DNA of 16,412 bases. Origin: an uncultured Oscillibacter sp. (GTDB lineage Bacteria; Bacillota; Clostridia; Oscillospirales; Oscillospiraceae). Below the pieces are notes generated by a model. The model saw only the letters and a program-made list of their open reading frames with translations. It was not told the DNA's origin and did no database searches. Positions 14,432 to 16,412 of this stretch are shown here, in pieces (the stretch's first letter is position 1; every line of letters begins with the position of its first letter). A program made the translations under genes and the position numbers. The stretch covers positions 1 to 16,412 of the forward strand of contig CABUDN010000045.1 in the NCBI GenBank assembly GCA_902490355.1, given 5' to 3'.

Positions 14432-15799
14432 TTATCCGTTCAGGATTCCGTGTTCCACTGCCCAGCAATAGCTGTTATAAGCGGAAAACAAATCGTTCTT
14501 TGCAGACTCCACCGTCTCTTCTGCCTCCTGCAGCGTATCCCGTGCGGAGAGCAAGGTATTTTCCGAAATGCTGCCCTGCTGATACTTCAGCTCCTGGGCA
14601 GCATAGGATGCCTGCTCACAGGCCAGGGCAGTCTGGGCTGCGGAGAGAATCTGCCGGTAATCCTGAACCTGAGCATACAGCACCCGGAAACGCAGCTCAT
14701 AGTCCTGGATGGAAGCGTTGTATGTATACTTGGCCGCCTCCAGTGTCCGCTCCACGGAATCCTGCAGATACAATACGCTGGTCATGTTCTCCGCATACGC
14801 GTCCTTCGCATCCTCCAGAGTCTGCTCCGCCGCGTAAATCTCGTAGCTTTGCTCCTTGGCTGCCGCCAGATCCGCCTCTTCATCCATCTTCTCCAGCTCC
14901 TGGTCCGTTACAGACGGCATGGCACCCAGCTCGATTTCACCGGTCAGCTCCGCGCCGATCAGCATCTCCAGCTGGAGCTTATAATTGCGGATGTTCATCT
15001 GCAAAGTATCCAGCCCGCTGACCAGGGACGTCCGGCCGGACTTGGTCTGCTGGAGCTGCAGTGCGGAGATCTGCCCCAGCTCGTAGCGCAGCTCCATCTC
15101 CTCCACCGTTCGGTTCATGGCTGCCAGCTGCCGCTGCAGTGCCGCCTCCTGGGTCTCCATGGCGTAGATGGCCATATACAGCGTCTCACCGGACATGACG
15201 ATCTGGTCCTGCAGGTTCTCCATCTGGCGGATCACACCGGCGTTGTCCTTTTGCAGCTCTCCATCTTCAATGGCGTCAAACTGATCCCGCAGGGCGTCAT
15301 AGCTGGAATTTAAGGATTCCAGGGAAACTTCTCCTAAACCCATAATATCTGCAAGATCTTCATCTGTTTGCTTTAGCCATTTTCCTTGAGCGAGGATATG
15401 GAGCCGCTTACGTAAATGCTCCTGCATGGCCTCGTAGTCCATGCCCTCCAGGCTGGCCACATTTTCCTCCAGGGCCAGCAGCTGCAAGTTGTGCTCCCGG
15501 ATCCGCCGCTCCAGATTCTCAAAGCTCACCGTTCCCACCGGATCCGGCACAATCTCCATTTCCTCTCCAACAGTCTCCTGATCCGGTCCGGCGGGAGAGT
15601 CCGCAGGCGCCGCTTCTTCCGTTTCTTCCGCGTCTTCCGCCGGTGCAGTCTCCCCCTCCTCTGATTGGGCCTGCTCTGTCTCCGCCGGGTCTGCGGCGGA
15701 TGATTCCGGCTGCGGGGTCTGATCCGCCAAAACCGGTACCGCCCCCAGGGACAGTGCCAGAGCCAGTGCCAACAGCATGGATCGTATCCGTTGTCTCAT
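14432..15799 (-). CDS. TolC-like secreted coiled-coil protein of the efflux operon
   Basis: The protein has 455 residues from the ATG at 15799, preceded by GGAGG; a longer upstream frame lacks this support. A signal peptide covers residues 1-25 (VLA cut). Residues 27-82 are an acidic, Ala/Pro/Glu-rich linker. The rest is almost wholly helical with long coiled coils and TolC/OEP-type repeat features: two helical halves, an LGQISALQLQQTKSG-like segment and another, YQQGSISENTLLSARDTL, near the C-terminus. It is probably the outer partner of the adaptor and pump. Obvious strand segments for an outer-membrane barrel are not apparent, fitting a Gram-positive variant. Bases 15301-15420 are AT-rich (42% GC counted, versus 53% and 63% in the flanking 60-base lines). 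Confidence 0.82.
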   Translation of the reverse strand: MRQRIRSMLLALALALSLGAVPVLADQTPQPESSAADPAETEQAQSEEGETAPAEDAEETEEAAPADSPAGPDQETVGEEMEIVPDPVGTVSFENLERRIREHNLQLLALEENVASLEGMDYEAMQEHLRKRLHILAQGKWLKQTDEDLADIMGLGEVSLESLNSSYDALRDQFDAIEDGELQKDNAGVIRQMENLQDQIVMSGETLYMAIYAMETQEAALQRQLAAMNRTVEEMELRYELGQISALQLQQTKSGRTSLVSGLDTLQMNIRNYKLQLEMLIGAELTGEIELGAMPSVTDQELEKMDEEADLAAAKEQSYEIYAAEQTLEDAKDAYAENMTSVLYLQDSVERTLEAAKYTYNASIQDYELRFRVLYAQVQDYRQILSAAQTALACEQASYAAQELKYQQGSISENTLLSARDTLQEAEETVESAKNDLFSAYNSYCWAVEHGILNG

Positions 15800-15816
15800 A
15801 ATGTCCTCCTTCTGTT

Positions 15817-16406
15817 TTATGCTTCCGCAGCACAGGGCCTGCACCCTATGCCGCATCGAACCATCTCCAACTGCTCCTGCAGCCGTTTTCGGTACTCGTC
15901 TGCCCGCTCCGGGCAGGCCAAAGAGTCCATAATTGCTGATGCCAGCACCAAGAACAGCAGCATCACTGCCTGACGAATATAGTCCGGATCCTGCCGCGCA
16001 AATTTTTTCAGATCCAACTGGCCCCAAATTCCTTCCAATAACGTATCCATAGAGGGATGGAGCATCATCTTGCGCATATCCATTCCCAAATTGATATGCA
16101 GCAGCTGAATGACACGATCCACCAAGGGTTCCTCACTCTCGCGGCACTGAAAACGGTCAAAACAGGACAGCATGGCCGCAAACAGGTCCCCATGGGCCTC
16201 CTCCACCGTGGCGTGGAATCCCTGGACAAAGCGTTCCCGGGACATGGATACCAGATAGCCAAACAAATCCTCTTTATCGGCAAAATACTGATAAAAGCTT
16301 CCTCGCGGGACCCCTGCCCGCCGAACAATCTGGTTAATCGACGCATCGGCAAACTTCCCGCTTTAATCAATATGGAGCGTGGAATGCGGAAACGTGTAGC
16401 CATCAT
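15817..16406 (-). pseudogene. TetR/AcrR-family regulator with broken N-terminal frame
   Basis: The C-terminal part reads open from 16362 to the TAA at 15817. It begins in the DNA-binding helices (SINQIVRRAG, VPRGSFYQYFADKEDLF), clearly TetR. The matching N-terminus, MATRFRIPRSILI, is in another frame from ATG 16403 or 16406; in the TetR frame a TAA lies at 16365-16363. The break is between about 16349 and 16362. Helix 1 also looks several residues short, so a loss of about 19-22 bases would explain both (inference). No ATG restores the helix-turn-helix. It would repress the TolC-like/adaptor/RND operon, which starts 17 bases downstream. It lies within 65 bases of the contig end, so assembly error is as likely as a true mutation. 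Confidence 0.75.
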
Positions 16407-16412
16407 GCAGGC

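Noticed and set aside
10182..14471. A 1429-codon open frame on the plus strand opposite the RND pump and adaptor
   Set aside because: It is antisense to recognisable pump and adaptor genes; the His/Gln/Arg-rich product has no recognisable family and arises from codon bias.
15800..16027. Longer N-terminus for the TolC-like protein
   Set aside because: It would overlap tetR, lacks a ribosome binding site, and would bury the signal peptide that begins at 15799.

Overview
The window looks like a contig from a Gram-positive gut-type clostridium. Evidence: an HrcA/CIRCE-controlled Hsp20 gene, AGGAGG-type ribosome binding sites, a GC-rich core (about 62% in a sampled line near 4.1 kb) and a uronate/sugar-acid operon. 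Oscillospirales/Ruminococcaceae (a Faecalibacterium-like genome) is a reasonable guess, but nothing here proves the genus. The first 44 bases are not biological: positions 11-44 are the Illumina TruSeq Read 2 adapter, preceded by what looks like an index.

Region 1 (45-2598, + strand) is AT-richer (about 37% GC in sampled lines). It is a tightly packed run of five open frames: a truncated zinc-ribbon protein, a two-helix membrane protein with a near-duplicate zinc ribbon, a zinc ribbon-TM-coiled-coil-beta-domain protein, a CpXC-type protein with a C-terminal zinc ribbon, and a small polytopic membrane protein. The first three are joined by 4-base overlaps. No function is known to me. This is the best candidate for an undescribed module and may be an acquired island.

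Region 2 (2599-3738) is a gene-poor stretch with hairpins and a strong terminator. It is followed by a textbook promoter overlapped by a CIRCE operator, hsp20, and two strong terminator hairpins.

Region 3 (3739-10126) is a sugar-acid catabolic operon on the - strand: zinc dehydrogenase, LarA-like nickel-pincer racemase/epimerase homologue, mannonate dehydratase (uxuA) and fructuronate reductase/mannonate oxidoreductase (uxuB). A GntR/FCD regulator is transcribed divergently. The shared intergenic region has nine copies of the pentamer ATGTC/GACAT and two perfect dyads lying on or beside the promoters. The enzymes converge on D-mannonate, which UxuA dehydrates to 2-keto-3-deoxygluconate. The LarA homologue plausibly feeds mannonate from a C2 epimer such as gluconate.

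Region 4 (10131-16406, - strand) is an efflux operon in the order tetR, TolC-like protein, lipoprotein adaptor, RND pump. The TolC-like gene carries an AT-rich patch. The tetR reading frame is broken in its DNA-binding domain, close to the contig end, so it is either a real lesion or an assembly error.
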